64,000 nucleotides of DNA from Artemia franciscana (lineage: Eukaryota > Arthropoda > Branchiopoda > Anostraca > Artemiidae), in contig NC_088872.1 of NCBI RefSeq assembly GCF_032884065.1, forward strand, positions 4,588,001-4,652,000. The letters are read 5' to 3'. Position 1 is the stretch's first letter; every line of letters starts with the position of its first letter. Of the stretch, positions 20,314-34,400 are shown piece after piece. The position numbers were made by a program, and so were the translations under genes. Under the pieces are notes generated by a model. The model was not told the origin of the DNA, did no database searches, and saw nothing but the letters and a program-made list of their open reading frames with translations.

Positions 20314-21974
20314 CTATATGAAAGGGGCTTTTCCTCCTCGACACCCAGCTCCTTACGCTAAACTTTTTTATTGTTTTAAAAAGTAGAGTTGCGAGAAAGA
20401 ATCAAACCTTAGCGCAAGGAGCGGGGGTGTCGAGGAGGAAAAGCCCCTTTCATATACGGAGTAAATTCTGTTCGTTTTAAGTTTTAATGTCGCTCCTTAC
20501 TTTCATTTAAAAAAACTTGTTTTTTTATTTAATTTCTGAAAGTTTTTGAATTAATGCATGTCTGATTTTGGCTCTCCGTACATAAATTATTAAAATGAAG
20601 TTTGCATATTAATTCTTTTTTTGGCTAAATGGCTTTCTCTTAGTTTTGATCAGACGATTTTGAGAAATGAGGGGTGGGGAAGGAGGTCTTGTTGCCCTCC
20701 AATTTTTCGGTTACTTAAAAAGGCACCTAGATCTTTTATTCTTAACGAACGTTTTTATTAGTAAAAAAAATACGTAATTTAAGAATTAACTTACTTAACA
20801 AACTTTTATATTCTTATATTTTTGATTATATATATGAGGGGGCTGGTCCCCTCGTTAATACCTCGCTCTTCACACTAAATCTTGTTTTATCCCAATTCTT
20901 TAAGAATGACCCCTGAATCAGAAAGGCCGTAGAATAAATAGTTGAAATTATTAAAAAAAATTTTAGCATAAAGAGTGAAGTGTTTATCTCCTCCTAAATA
21001 CCTCGCTCTTTATGCTAAAGGATTTTTAGAACCCCTCATATGCGTAATAATCTCTGTTCCTTTTTAAGTTTTAATGCTTCTCCTTACTTTCGATTGAAAA
21101 AACTTCTTCATGTTTATATTTTCATTGTTTTTTTTATAGTAATGCTAGAAAGTCCTGCGCCCTTTTCATTGAATTTCTCTTCCCCCATGAAATATTCCTC
21201 CAAGGAAAGATCCTCCCATATAGCCCCCTCCCCTGAACCCCACACCCAAACCAAAAAAATCCCCCTGATAACGTCGGTACACTTCCCAGTAACCATTACT
21301 GTATGTAAACATTGGTCAAAGTTTGTAACTTGCAGCCCCTCCCCCAGGGACTGTGGGGGGTAAGTCATCCCCAAAGACATAGTTATTATGGTTTTCGACT
21401 ATGCGGAACAAAATGGCTATCTCAAAATTTTGATCCGTTGACTTTGGGAAAAAAATGAGTGTGGGAGGGGGCCTAGGTGCCCTCCAATTTTTTTGGTCAC
21501 TTAAAAAGGGCACTAGAACTTTTCATTTCCGTTAGAATAAGCCCTCTTGCAACACTCTAGGACTACTTGGTCGATACGATGACCCCTGGGAAAAAAAAAA
21601 AAAAAAAAAAACAAATAAACACGCACCCGTGATCTGTCTTCTGGCAAAAAATACGAAATTCCACATTTTTGTAGATTGGACCTTGAAATTTTTTTATAGG
21701 GTTCTCTGATACGCTGAATGCGATGGTGTAATTTTCGTTAAGATCCTATGACTTTTAGGGGGTGTTACCCCCTATTTTCCAAAATAAGGCAAATTTTCTC
21801 AGGCTCGTAACTTTTGATGACAAAGACTAAATTTGATGAAACTTATATATTTAAAATCAACATAAAAATCCAATTCTTTTCATGTATCTCTTAGCATCAA
21901 AATTTCGTTTTTTAGAGTTTCGTTTACTATTGAACCGGGTCGCTCCTTACTACAGTTCGTTACCACGAACTGTT
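20314..21974 (-). mobile_element. Foldback element, near full-length, inserted in the RTE-like element
   Basis: Inverse copy of the 7179-8874 element. It begins inside the terminal hairpin (arms with GGGGCTTTTCCTCCTCGACA on each side of a 40-bp loop, 20325-20455), continues through the duplicated module, the internal hairpin (about 20955-21020) and the GGACTTTGAC-type block, and ends with CAGTTCGTTACCACGAACTG at 21953-21972. Its outermost ~75 bp at the hairpin end is missing. RTE-like coding sequence flanks it on both sides, but the two sides do not join directly: the linker between endonuclease and RT is absent. Confidence 0.8.
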
Positions 21975-22640
21975 TGATAACATAATCAATAAGGTTTGCT
22001 GTCTTACCATCACGTGAATACCATGTCAACTTATGGGCCATTTTGTGACCAAACACCGTATTGGTTATAACTAGGTTGTTATACCTACAAAATTGCAAAA
22101 GCCTATAGCCATTACTGTTTTCTTTTCCTACACCAAATTTACCTAGGCTAGGATACCATCTATCCCTGTTTCTACCAACCTGGGAATTAAAATCTCATAG
22201 CAAAAACACCATATTTCTACCTGGTACCCTGTCTATTTGCTCCTGTAACTGTAAGTAAAATTCATCTGAGTCACTAGTATCTCCATCAGTTGGTTCAATG
22301 GGGGCATATACTACTATAACTGATACCCTAAACTTTTTAGTCATAAACTGAGCAATTAGTATTCTATTATTAATACCTTACCAGCCTAAACAAAACTTAG
22401 CAGCCTCCTTATATATCATGGGCCCTACTCCCTGTCTATGTACTCCATCCTTCCTGCCTGAGTAAACAAATTCTATGTCACCTAATTGCATGCTTCCTAC
22501 CCCTGGGATATGAGTTTCTGAAACTCCTAATAAATCCAGTTCAAACCGTCTGAATTCGTCAGTCAAAATGTCGATGCGATAGTCATTTTTTAACGTCGTA
22601 ACATTCCAAGTTCCAATATTCATGTTCTTTAAATCTTTGA
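21975..22640 (-). pseudogene. RTE-like retrotransposon: APE-type endonuclease domain
   Basis: Minus-strand endonuclease domain of the element whose RT lies at 19005-20313. It starts at 22623 with MNIGTWNVTTLKND (metal-binding Asn of the TWN box), then LDLLGVSETHIPG (catalytic Glu), VVYAPIEPTDG, and DFNSQVGRNRDRWY, where the Gly of the usual GDFN box is a stop (22195-22197). It ends with LTWYSRDGKTANLIDYVI (catalytic Asp) at the junction with the foldback element. Another stop (22378-22380) replaces a residue after CLGW. The motifs belong to the apurinic-like endonuclease that nicks target DNA for target-primed reverse transcription. Inactive. Confidence 0.82.
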
Positions 22641-23305
22641 AATTATTTTGGCCTCGAGAAAAGCAGTGATCCCGGATACCAGCGCAGGATGGGGACCAAC
22701 ATATCTTCTCAAGTCTACACCGAAGCGCTTAAGCCGGCTTAGAACCGGACGGCAAGAAGTCCCTGGGACCTCCAGTAAGTAGGAGGCTTTGTGCAATCCT
22801 GGGCCCATCTTGGTCACAACATGGTTTTCAGCACTTGGCGATGCTCTTCTATCAACAAGAGTCGAAATCCTGCACAGACAGTCCCAAGCCAATTACCTCC
22901 GACTCATTATATATTCAGGCCTACAAATATTATACAACTACGGGGAGGCAGCCCATAGTAGATAAATTAACTAGGAAAAGGTTTTTCAGCCCGAAAACGC
23001 TCATCAAAACAAACCAAGACCAGAAAATTATCCAATAATCAGAATCCCGTACGAGTGCTGTGTTGTTTACTAGGCTATAATTTCCTTGAGGGGCGCCATA
23101 CCTCAAGTGGGAAAAACTGACCGCAAATTTCCCAGTCTTGCAGGTACCCCGAAAGGGTCGAGGCAGCCCTTTACAGAGGCCGTTGTCCATAAATCTGGAT
23201 CTTACGCCCTTCCGCAGTTGTCCTCCTATAGAGGATCCTCCCACGATGGTGTTCTGCTTCACCATGCAATTTAACCCATTACTGGGAGAAGGTTTGTAAC
23301 TCATC
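22641..23305 (-). mobile_element. 5' region of the RTE-like element
   Basis: Continuous with the endonuclease start. Minus-strand frames of 87 (22629-22892) and 125 codons (22930-23307) are open but show no domain. This is likely the 5' untranslated/leader part of the retrotransposon; a short ORF1 cannot be excluded. It ends at the (TA)n tract. Confidence 0.5.
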
Positions 23306-23308
23306 ATG

Positions 23309-23474
<166 letters not shown>

Positions 23475-23604
23475 GGGACACAACTACAATGGCGCGTAAC
23501 TAATATGGTTCGTAACGACTTCTGCGCGCGGGGGGGCTTGGGGGGCGCGAAGCGCCCCACCAACTAGGTGTTGGGGTGGCGCGAAGCGCCACCCCAACAG
23601 CTAG
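23475..23604 (+). mobile_element. Two tandem Helitron 3' termini
   Basis: The segment GGGACACAACTACAATGGCG through GCGCGCGGGGGGGCTTG matches the inverse of the Helitron ends at 17210-17280. A first hairpin GGGGCGC-GAA-GCGCCCC (23542-23557) is followed by CTAG (23564-23567). A second, longer perfect hairpin then follows, with 13-bp arms (23570-23582 and 23586-23598, loop GAA), followed by AG and CTAG (23601-23604) then T. So one Helitron end carries two successive terminators. Confidence 0.78.
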
Positions 23605-23654
23605 TGATGAAATAATTCAGACGTCATTTGCGGACAGGACAGACGGATAGACAG

Positions 23655-24588
23655 GGGGGGGGTTCGCCCCCTCATCAATACCTCGCTCTTAATACTAGAG
23701 CTTGAATTTGGTCCCAGTATTTTAAGAATGACCCTTGAATCACAAAGGCCGTTGAATAAATAGTAGAAATTACTAAAAATACTTTAGCGTAAAGAGCAAG
23801 GTATTCTGGAGGAGACGAACCCCCTTATATACGTAATATTTTTTATTCCTTTTAATTTTTAAAGCTGCTCATTATTTCCAACTGAAAAAATTTATTTATT
23901 TTATAATTTTTTTTTAATATTGCTAGAAAATCCTGTATCCCCTTCATAGAAGTATGTAAACAATGGTTAAAGTTTGTAACTTGCAGCTCCTCCCCCAGAG
24001 ACTATGGGGGATGAAGTCGTACCCAAAAACATAATTATTAGGTTTTCGACTAAGCTGAACAGAATGGCTTTCTCAAAAATTTTGATCCGGTGACTTAAGG
24101 GAAAAATGGGCATGGGTGGGGGCCTAGATACCCTCCAATTTTTTGATCCCTTAAAAAGGGCACTTGAACTTTTATTTTCTGTTAAAATGAGCCCTCTCGC
24201 AAAATCTTAGGACCACTGGGTCGATGCTATCATCCATGGGGAAAAAAAACAAAAAAAAAAAAACAACAAAAAATAAACAAATGAACACGCATCCGTGATT
24301 TGTCTTCTGGTAAAAAAAATACAGAAGTCCACATTTTTGTAGATATGAGCTTGAAACTTCTACAGTAACGTTCTCTAATACGCTAAATCTGATGGTGTGA
24401 TTTTGTTAAGATTTTATGACTTTTAGGGGGGTGTTTCCCCCTATTTTCTAAAATAAGACAAATTTTCTCAGGCTCGTAACTTTTGATAGGTAAAACTAAT
24501 TTTGATGAAACTCATATATTTGAAGTCAGCATTAAATTGCTAATGAAGCCGGGTCGCTCTTTACTACAGTTCGTTACCACGAACTGTT
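23655..24588 (-). mobile_element. Foldback element, shortened copy
   Basis: Inverse copy running from the TTCGCCCCCTCATCAATACC block through the AACTTGCAGCTCCTCCCCC and CCTCCAATTTTTTGATCCC modules to CAGTTCGTTACCACGAACTG (24567-24586). The terminal-hairpin half is missing. It starts about 50 bp after the Helitron end. Confidence 0.8.
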
Positions 24589-25748
24589 TGAAAAGGTGGA
24601 AACTGTCGTTTTATAGTTCTTGGAGAAGTTGAATTCAGTATTGAATTTAATTAGCATTTTTATCCAGCTACTTTTCTGGATGGGGGGGGGGGTCATTTAT
24701 GTTTCACTGTGTTTTAAGTAAACAAATAGGCATAGTGGGCCGCTGATGGTTAAGTTAAAGGCCTTAAGCATTTTTGTTGCGTAAAAATTTTACCTTGATA
24801 TTTGCGTGAGTCAATACATTTTCTGGAATGAAAATTTCATCATCACATTGAACCAAAATAATAGTATGAGCAACGATATTGTTAGTGACAAACGAGGTAA
24901 CAAAAAATTCGATATTATTATTGCTCTTGACGAATTGTTTTATTGCTCTCTGTTAAGAAATAGCAATAACTGAGTAAAAAAAAAACATAAAAGGGCGACT
25001 GAAATAAAGTAAAGAAGAAAACAGAAGGGGTCATATTTCCTAATTTCAGTTATCATTTTTTATTGATGTTTTTATTGCTCTCCGCTAATAAATAACAAGT
25101 GTTGAGCAAAAAAAAAAACGTGAACTGGATTCAGGAATAATCAAGACAGTACCCAGAAACTGGGGGGACATTACTGGGCTTGAATACCCCCCTTGGAATT
25201 TTCGCCCGACTCGTAAAGAAGGGATATAAACAAATTTTTGATATATTTTTAAAGTTTTTTAATTCTTCCCCCCTCGAATAAAAATCCTGAATGCATTCTT
25301 AGGAATAATGCAAGTAATAAAGTAGGGAGGGACAGCTTTTTGACCCTCTGAATCATACGCACCCTCACCTAGTAACAATGCGAAAGTCTTTATCCTGATA
25401 TCTTTCTATAGTTCTAAAGACAATAAATTTTGTATTTTTGGAATCAGAAGAAAAAGTAGATTCTTTAAGTATTTATTTCCATAATTATACTTTTGAATTT
25501 CAAATAACGTTAATTAAGGTATCTCTTTATTTACCATCCATTACCATCATTGGCTTGATTGATAAATAGCGATTAGGTGAATATGATAAATAGCGCTTTT
25601 TTTACATAAATAGCAAAATGTATATCTAATTATGGGGCTTTATCACAATTACAATTATCTGTGGAGAACTCTGTAAAACAATTACTTAACTTAAAACATT
25701 TAGTGTGAAACATGGGTGGCTTATGGTGTCCATTTATGGAATTAAATT
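24589..25748. other. No gene recognised
   Basis: Non-coding. It includes two similar poly-A-flanked segments (AAGAAATAGCAATAACTGAG near 24955 and AATAAATAACAAGTGTTGAG near 25087), suggesting an old local duplication of about 130 bp. Confidence 0.4.
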
Positions 25749-27214
25749 AAAAAAACAAGTTTTTTTTAACTGCAAGTAGAGAGCGACATTAAAGCTTTAA
25801 ACGAACAGAAAATTATACCGTATATGAAAGGGGTTGTCCCCACCTCAACGCCTTGCTCTTTACGCTAAAGTTTGACTTTTTGCCACAACTCTACTTTTTA
25901 AACAATAAACAAAACTTTAGCGTAAAGAGCGAGGCGTTGAGAGGGGGACAACCCCTTTCATAAAGGGAATAATTTTGTTCGTTTTAAGTTTTAATTTCGT
26001 TCCTTACTTGCAGTTAAAAAACTGTTTGGTTTTTTTAATTTAATTTCTTAACGTTTTTGAATTAATGCATCTTTTGATTTTGGCTCGCCTCACATGAATA
26101 AAAAAACGAAATTTGCATATTAATTTTTTTTTGCTAAAAGGCTTCTTCATAGTTTTGATCGGACGATTTTGATAAAAAAAAGGGATGGGAGAGGAGGCAT
26201 AGTTTCCCTCCAGTTTTTGGTTACTTAAAAATGGAACTAGATTTTTTCTATTATTTTTTTTCACGAACGTTTTTGTTAGTAATAAACATACGTACCTTAT
26301 GAATTAACTTACGTAACGAACTTCTATATTTGTTTATTTTATTTACGTATATGAGGGGAGTTCGCCCTGTCGTCAATACTTCACTTTTTACGCTAAGCTT
26401 GAATTTTGTCTCAAATCTTGTACCAAGAATGAGCCCTGAATCACAAAGGCCGTAGAATAAATAGTTGAAATTACTAAAAGTACTTTAGCGTAAAGAGCAT
26501 GATATTGTGGAGGAGACAAACCCCTTATATACGTAATATTTTACATTCGTTTTACGTTTTAATGCTGCTCATTACATCCAATTGAAAAAAATTATTTATT
26601 TTCTCATTTTTTTTTTCTTGAAAAATAATGCTAGAAAATCCTGCATCCTCTTCATGGAAATATCTTTCCTCGTGATAAATTCCTTCATGGAAAGATCCTT
26701 CATGGAAATAGGAGTTTGAAACTTCCACAGTAGGGTTCTCTGACACGCTGAATCGGATGTTGTGATTTTCGTTAAGATTCTATGACTTCGCGACTTTCTA
26801 GGAACACTGGGTCGATGCGATCATCCCTGGGAAAAAAACAACAAACAAACAAACAAATAAACACTCATCCTTGATCTGTCTTCTGGCAGAAGATACAAAA
26901 TTCCACATTTTTGTAGATAGGAGTTTGAAACTTCCACAGTAGGGTTCTCTGATACGCTAAATCGGATGTTGTGATTTTCGTTAAGATTCTATGACTTTGA
27001 GGGGGCGTTTTCCCCCATTTTCTAAAATAAGGCAAATTTTCCCAGGCTCTTAACTTTTGAGAGGTAAGACTAAAATTTATAAAACTTATATGTTTAAAAT
27101 CAGCATTAAAATGCAATTCTTTTGATGTAACTATTGATATTGATACTACGTTTTTTAGAGTTTCGGTTACTATTGAGCCGGGTCACTCCTTCTACAGTTC
27201 GTTACCACGAACTG
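25749..27214 (-). mobile_element. Foldback element with internal duplication
   Basis: Inverse copy with its terminal hairpin intact at the left (25755-26035; arms with GTTGTCCCC and the inverse GGGGACAAC). It ends in CAGTTCGTTACCACGAACTG at 27195-27214. Most of the GGAGGGCACC and AGGGGCTGCAAG modules are deleted. In their place an ~80-bp block (GAGTTTGAAACTTCCACAGT onward) occurs twice, at about 26709-26787 and 26921-26998, 212 bp apart. Confidence 0.8.
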
Positions 27215-28033
27215 TTTGATCGATTTTTGGCTTCGGCTTATGGCGCAAACGTGTAGGCAAGATCCCATTTACTGGGTTGGAATAAAGCAAAAAAAGTTTC
27301 CGGGAGTGAACTTCCCAGGGGATATTTTACACATCCTCAGGAAGAGCAAGACTGTCAAACATTTTTTTTATAATTTTTTTTTATAATTTATGCCATCTTC
27401 AATACGTGCATTTAAAATTTGAGCATCACCAGGGCAGCTGCCCCTAATTTGCCCTATTTATATTATGCTATGGAAAAGAATGCCACCACATTGAATGTTA
27501 TATAATCACTATCTTCATTAAAATAGTTTTTTTTTAAGTGGAGGCGTTAGCTACTGTATAAGATACGTAAGTTTGCCATAGCAGCTATATAATAGCTTTT
27601 GTAATTAGGAAGTACCTTGAAATAAATTAGGTTCCACAAAAATAAAAAAAAAGGGTTTTGACCATGTTTCCACCTCTTCTTAGATTCTAGGCAGGAGTAG
27701 GAGTGTAATTTAATAGCGACACCATCAACCATAGTATATTTTTAGCAAATAACGATTAGCAACAAGATATAAATTAGATGTTACTAAAAACCATAAGAAC
27801 AATTTCAACAACAAGAACAAGTAACAATTTCTTAAGAGACCATAGCTGCCAATGTATATGGGGAGGGGTCAGAAATAGCACATAAAAATAATAATTAAGA
27901 TCTTTACCACAAAAAGTTAATAAAAATTTTTAAACATTCCTTATATAATTTTAATTGCACTTTTAATGTTGGTAATGGGGTTTTTCTTGGATCAGATACT
28001 CTTTCGTATCGGCACTGAATTTCAGTTTTCAAA
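27215..28033. other. No gene recognised
   Basis: AT-rich non-coding sequence. No supported frame. Confidence 0.4.
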
Positions 28034-29507
28034 CAATTCGTGATAATGAACTGTAAGGAAAGAGCGACTCTGCCTAATAGTAACCGAAACTCTAAAAACG
28101 GAATATTGATAACAATAGATATCAATTGATAACCGTAGGTACTTCAAAACGATTGACTGTTTATGCTGATTCCAAATGTTCAAACTTCATTAAGTTTAAT
28201 CTTGCCAATCAAAAGCTAAAAGTTTGAGAAAATTTGCCTAGTTTTCGAAAAATGCAGGAAACACACCTAAAAAGTCAAGGACCTTAATGTAAATTGCATC
28301 TTCAGATTCAGCACAATAGAGAACACTACTGTAGACGTTTCAAACTCTCATTTGCAAAAATTTTAAAATTTTGTATTTTTTGCAAGAAGAAAGATCAAAG
28401 TTATTTTTCTAGGGATTATCGTACCGAACCAATGTCCTGGAAGATGTAGAGAGAGCTCATTTGAGTGGAAATTATAGTTTTAGTGCCCTTTTTAAGTAAC
28501 CAAATAGATGAGAAGGCAACCAGCCCCCTCCCACGCCCTTTTCCCTAGGTCATTCGATCAAAGTTTTGAGACTGCCATTTTGCTTAGCATATTTGAAATG
28601 TCCAATAACTATACTTTTGACGATAACATGACGTCTAAAGCCCCTAAGGAAAGGGCTGCAAGCTATGAAATGTGCCCACTATTTGCTATACTACTTGTTA
28701 CGATGTATACATACATTTTTCTGGGGATACCTCCTGCAGGGAGGATTTTTCACATTGAGAATTTTCCAAACGGAGGGAAACTTCCGGGGGTGAACTTTCC
28801 AGGGAATATTCTACACCTGGGAATTTACTAGTATTCCTAAACAAAATTCTTTTTATTTTTCTTTGTTTCTCTTTGACCAATCAATTTTGTGTATGACATT
28901 TTCAGCGGGGTTGAAATTCTTTTTTCCAGGGAGGGGGTGGTGTCCTTTGAAGAAATTGTCCATTGAGGAGCTTTTCCCGAGAGAAATTTTGCATTGGGGG
29001 GTATATTAATGGAGAAGGAATTTCAGGTAAGACTTGAAAAACAATACGAAATTAAATAAACAACAAGTCTTTTTTTTCAAATGAAAGTAGGCTAAGGAGA
29101 AACCACACAACTTTTTTTATTTCACATCAAATAAACGTAAAATAAAAACGGATTGATATCAATACCCATCAATCCTTTTGTTTTTAAGGTTACTGGAGGG
29201 GAAATAAAAAGTTGTGAGAGTTGTTTCTGCTCTTCTGATAATTTACAATTATGGAGATACGACCCTTTGATACCCGAGTGATGATTTATGTTTCAATTCT
29301 TTAAGAAGCACTCCTGAAACACAAGGACCATTTAGTTGGAATAAAACGCTTTTTTAAATTACTAAAAAACCTTTAGCGTGAAGAGCAAGGTATTGAGGAG
29401 GTGGCAGCTCCCTCGTATAGGAATAATTTCCGTTCGTTCTAAGTTTTAATGTCACTCCTTATTTTCAGTTGAAAAAACTGTTTTTTTTTCCATTTAATCT
29501 TTTACAG
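28034..29507 (+). mobile_element. Foldback element, old diverged copy
   Basis: Starts with CAATTCGTGATAATGAACTG (decayed palindrome) and AAAGAGCGACTCTGCC. It contains recognisable CCAATCAAAAGCTAAAAG, CAAAGTTTTGAGACTGCC and AACGGAGGGAAACTTCC blocks and ends near CACTCCTTATTTTCAGTTG. The terminal hairpin is reduced: only the right arm is clear. It is much more diverged than its neighbours, which suggests a long history of the family in this genome. Confidence 0.7.
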
Positions 29508-29509
29508 GG

Positions 29510-29830
29510 TATTTGTGTATAATAGCGACCCCGTGCAAGAAGTGAAGATCGATTAATCCTAATAGAATATACCTAGATAGGGTAAAAAAAATATAATACT
29601 TTAGCAATAAAATTATTGAAACCACAACAAATAATTATGGAAGGCAGGCCGCCCAGAGTGTGTTATATTAAATACCTGACTTAAATATCTAACCTAACCA
29701 AAATACACAATCTATATTAAATATTTAATTAAATACACCTATATAGTGGTTTATCTCACTGTGCATAAGCTAATTGGCTCCGAAGGCAGACAGACAAACC
29801 GGTTTTACATAGACAGATCAGATCGAACTT
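29510..29830 (-). repeat. Dispersed repeat family B, inverse copy
   Basis: Reverse complement shows GTAAAACCGGTTTGTCTG, GTGAGATAAACCACTATAT, a CACTCTGGGCGGCCTGCC block, CTAAAGTATTAT, ATTCTATTAGGATTAATCG and CTTCACTTCTTGCACGG, in the same order as at 5940-6269. It directly abuts the foldback element at 28034-29507. Confidence 0.6.
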
Positions 29831-31734
29831 CTTGAGTGGGGTTGCTATAATACATAAGTATTTCTAAGAGGAGCCACCATTTTGCTTGCGAGAAAAGAAT
29901 ACTGACCTTGCTTGTGAGACCAGATGGAATCCTCGATGCGCGGCGGTAGTGTACTATGCGTGGGATAACGTTTATAAAGCATAACCGAAAAGACTTGTCG
30001 TGGCTGAGATGCGCCACTCGCGGAACAAGTAACGGTGGGACGCGCCGCTATTTTATATGCTATTAAATTTTCATGATCCCAATCTAGTAGAAGAACCAAA
30101 GGTTATAGGTGCCCGTCGATCTGTTGTGCGCATGCTTACTAGTTTTCTTGTTAATAGATATCAGTGTGATAAACTCCCTCATCATGAGTCAGTTGATGAT
30201 CGAGTCAGTCAGTAAATGATTAGTCCCTCGCTTTGAACCCTTTTCAAGAAAAATTTACATTTTTGGGAAGCAATTTAGAACTTTTGTAGGATAGGTCATT
30301 TTTAGCAGTAAAGCTAAAACTTTGGCTTGGGTTTCAGCAGGAAAGGCCTCGCTGCATCCCACTCATTCTGCATGGCAACTGGTAGGCTTGTTGCTAAATG
30401 AACGGACAGGTTTTTCGTTTGACATATTCTTCATGCTGGGGTGTGCAGCTTCATAATACAGGCGTTACAAATAGCTGAAAGCCTGTCAGTCAACTTCAGA
30501 GTTAGAAACAGTCGTATAATGCTGAATTTCATTGGTTAAAATTAAGGTGTAGCCCTATTTGTTATTCTAATAAACTGGTTTTCAAATATTTTGTATATGA
30601 ATTTGGCTTGTCAGTTAATTGATTGATTATCCATTACATTTTTAAGCTTTTATAGGAGTTCGGACAGTCATTCTAAATAAGCGAACTCATGAATAATTTT
30701 TGTCTTTTATCTTAGAAGTAACTTGCATTTGATGTTTTTTTCTTTTTATTTAACTATTTTCATCTATATACCTAAGTACACGTGAATTGACGAAAACTTA
30801 GGGATAGCAAAATGATTTTTTTTTTTTTTTAAAGCTTAAGTGGCCAAGTTTGTAGTTTTTCAAAGGACAGACTGAAAAACGGCAGTTCTCAATGAGCATA
30901 TTTCCACCGCCCCAAAAATGGTTTCTCAAAATGTGGGGTCGGGAGAGGGGAGAAAGTCTATGAGTTGAACAGATTACCCCCAGGCCCCCTTCCCAATTAA
31001 AGTCGCTCTATATAGATATTTTTCTTACACTTTTCTTTATAATTTTTAAGCATTGAGAGAATGTTTAAAGTAAAACAAATCATGCAAAGATGTGGTTAAG
31101 AATATTGAGTGCCTAATGCTTGCTCGTGCTTGTATCCATCTATAATTTTAAATAAAATTGTGGTTATATAGTTTTTGAACATTAAAGTAGGAAAATAAAC
31201 TGAATAAGAAGCTTTTATATCCAGAATTCTTATGAAAGATATTAGACTAAAAGAAGTAAGCTTTTATATAGTTTTTAATAATTTTAAGAGTATTCAAAAA
31301 TAATTTTCGGATTTTAGGAGGGGTTTCTGAATACTTTTTACCTCCTTCAGTTCTGAAGATTCAATAAATCTTTACTTGAAGACAAATCTTAATATACTTC
31401 ACGCATACCTTACAGATTTCCAAATCAAAGAGGTGGTAACACTTAGAAACAGAGACTACATAATTTTAGATTAAAAAATAATAATTTCTTAGACCTAGCT
31501 GCCTTTCCATCTACAAATAAAACGAAATGTAAATATAGAAAAACGGATAAAATATCTACGAATAAATTAGACGGTGAAAAATATTAAAAAAGTTTTTTTT
31601 TTACCTTATAATAATAAAAGTTAAAATATTTCGGCTTCACGTTTAAAAGCCTTTATCAGCAGAAGGAAACATTAAACAAAACATATGAAGAAAATGAAAA
31701 AAAGCATAAGCGATAAGGAACTCATATTTTAATG
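29831..31734. other. No gene recognised
   Basis: Long non-coding stretch. A GC-richer patch at about 29900-30060 has overlapping minus-strand frames (70 and 84 codons) without recognisable domains. Confidence 0.4.
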
Positions 31735-32270
31735 TAGGCGCTATAAGTTATGCTCTGGTGACATGTATGGTTTTACGGAAGAGATGCTCGTATAAACTTC
31801 AGAGAGGGTTCATTTAATTTGAAATTGAAAGTTCTTCTTCGCTTTTAAGAGTTTAAAGAAATCGTAGTGCAACTAGCCCCCTCTTCCTCACCCTTTTCCC
31901 CCAAACCCATCTGATTAAAATTTTGAGATAGCCATTTTGTTAAACGTAGTTCAAACATCAGATAAAAAAAAAAAAAAACTCCGCGATCGATAAAAACCCC
32001 CAGGTCAACAAAAAGCCCCAGAGCCTGAGGGCAAGTATTTTAAGTTGTGCCCCAGGGGCATGTAAGGTTTTTATGTAAGGGTTGATCGTATAAACTTCAA
32101 ATGTGGCTAATATGATTGGAAACTGAAAGTTCTAGTTACCTTTTTATGAGTCAAAAGTGATTAGAGGGTATTCCCCCCTCCTCATACACACACACACACA
32201 CCCTCTTTTCCTCAAATATATCCGATGAAAATTTGAGATAGCCCGTTTGTTTGAATAGTCCAGTATGATG
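31735..32270 (+). repeat. Two tandem relics of one foldback-element module
   Basis: Two diverged head-to-tail copies of the module with GAAAGTTCTAGT, GAGGG, CCCCTCTTCC and AAATTTTGAGATAGCC. The first is about 31735-31960, the second about 32035-32270. The second holds a short (CA)n run near 32185-32201. Confidence 0.6.
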
Positions 32271-32949
32271 ATGTTCACCATACATTAGCAACAAAACAAT
32301 AAAAGTGGTACAAAACAGGTTTTATCTCGGGTATATAACAATGCAACAAAACATCAGTAGAGACACGGTTGGTTGTTGGTTCGATAATGACATCTAGTAA
32401 AACGAAAAAGTTTATCTATTTTAAAAGTAATTACATGTGCCCTATGATGAAATTACTTGTAAAAGATCTTATGACTAAAAATTTTCTTATCTAATTATTG
32501 GCTTAAAATTTCAGATAGCATAACCAATCAGGTAGAATCTCATTTTTCATTCCTTTTACTTCCTTGAACATACAACAGAGGGCAATTAATCAGGTTTTAT
32601 AAAGGAGTCGTTACTTAGCTCCTTTTCTGACTTAAGGTTAATGAATAGTATAATTGGTTTAGGACGAAACGTCATACATGTAAGCTCATAAATTTAACGC
32701 ACCCTTGTCACCACATAATTGTAGTAAATAATTTCTCTTGTTCTCTGTGATGCAAAACTTCCTAGAAAATCAATTGGATAAGAGATATTCCTAGGAAGCC
32801 TGGGGGTCCTGCCATAAAAATCCTAGATTTTCCTGAATTCATGGGCATTTCTTATCCGAATTATTGTTTTTATTGTTACTAATAATTCCAGTAACAGTAA
32901 TTTGTGGCTCACTAGTTTAACTTTTCTGAAAGTCTTAGATGCTTTTAGC

Positions 32950-33070
32950 TATTAAATAAATACTAAAATTCAACTAAAACTAAGGAGCAACATTAAAAGT
33001 TATAACGAACAGAACTTATTATATATACCGGGGGGGTCACCCTACCCCTACTCTATACGCTAAAGTTCAA
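32950..33070 (+). repeat. Foldback element terminal-arm fragment
   Basis: Contains AACTAAGGAGCAACATTAAA, AACGAACAGAACTTATTATA and CTCTATACGCTAAAGTTC, matching the left arm of the terminal hairpin. The right arm is absent. Confidence 0.65.
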
Positions 33071-33280
33071 AAACAAAAGACAAGCCGAGGCAAAAGTTAG
33101 AGGTCCAATAAGAAACATAATTATACAAAGGCACTACTTCTAATTTAAGGTCCATTTGGACGCCATGTCATCAAGAAAAGGCTCAGCGACAGAAGACAAG
33201 CGACAGTGAGAATCCTTGTATAGAAGCCTGCCACGTGTCCGGTCCCGGGACCTGGCGGCGAAGCTGTCGGGCTCTTGGCA

Positions 33281-34234
<954 letters not shown>

Positions 34235-34400
34235 GTTTCAAGAATCGTTCTTAAAGAATTAAGACAAAAAATCAAAACCTTAGCGCAAAGAGCAAGATCT
34301 TGTGGAAGGGGACAACTCCTTTCATATGCGTAATAATTTCTGTTCGTTTTAAGTTTTGATGTTGGTCCTTACTTTCAGTTGAATTTTTTTTTTATTTAAT
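34235..34400 (+). repeat. Foldback element 3' fragment
   Basis: Contains GTTCTTAAAGAATTAAGACA, CTTAGCGCAAAGAGCAAG, CAACTCCTTTCATATGCG and TAATTTCTGTTCGTTTTAAG, then CCTTACTTTCAGTTG. It matches the internal block plus the right terminal arm, with the left arm deleted. Confidence 0.7.
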
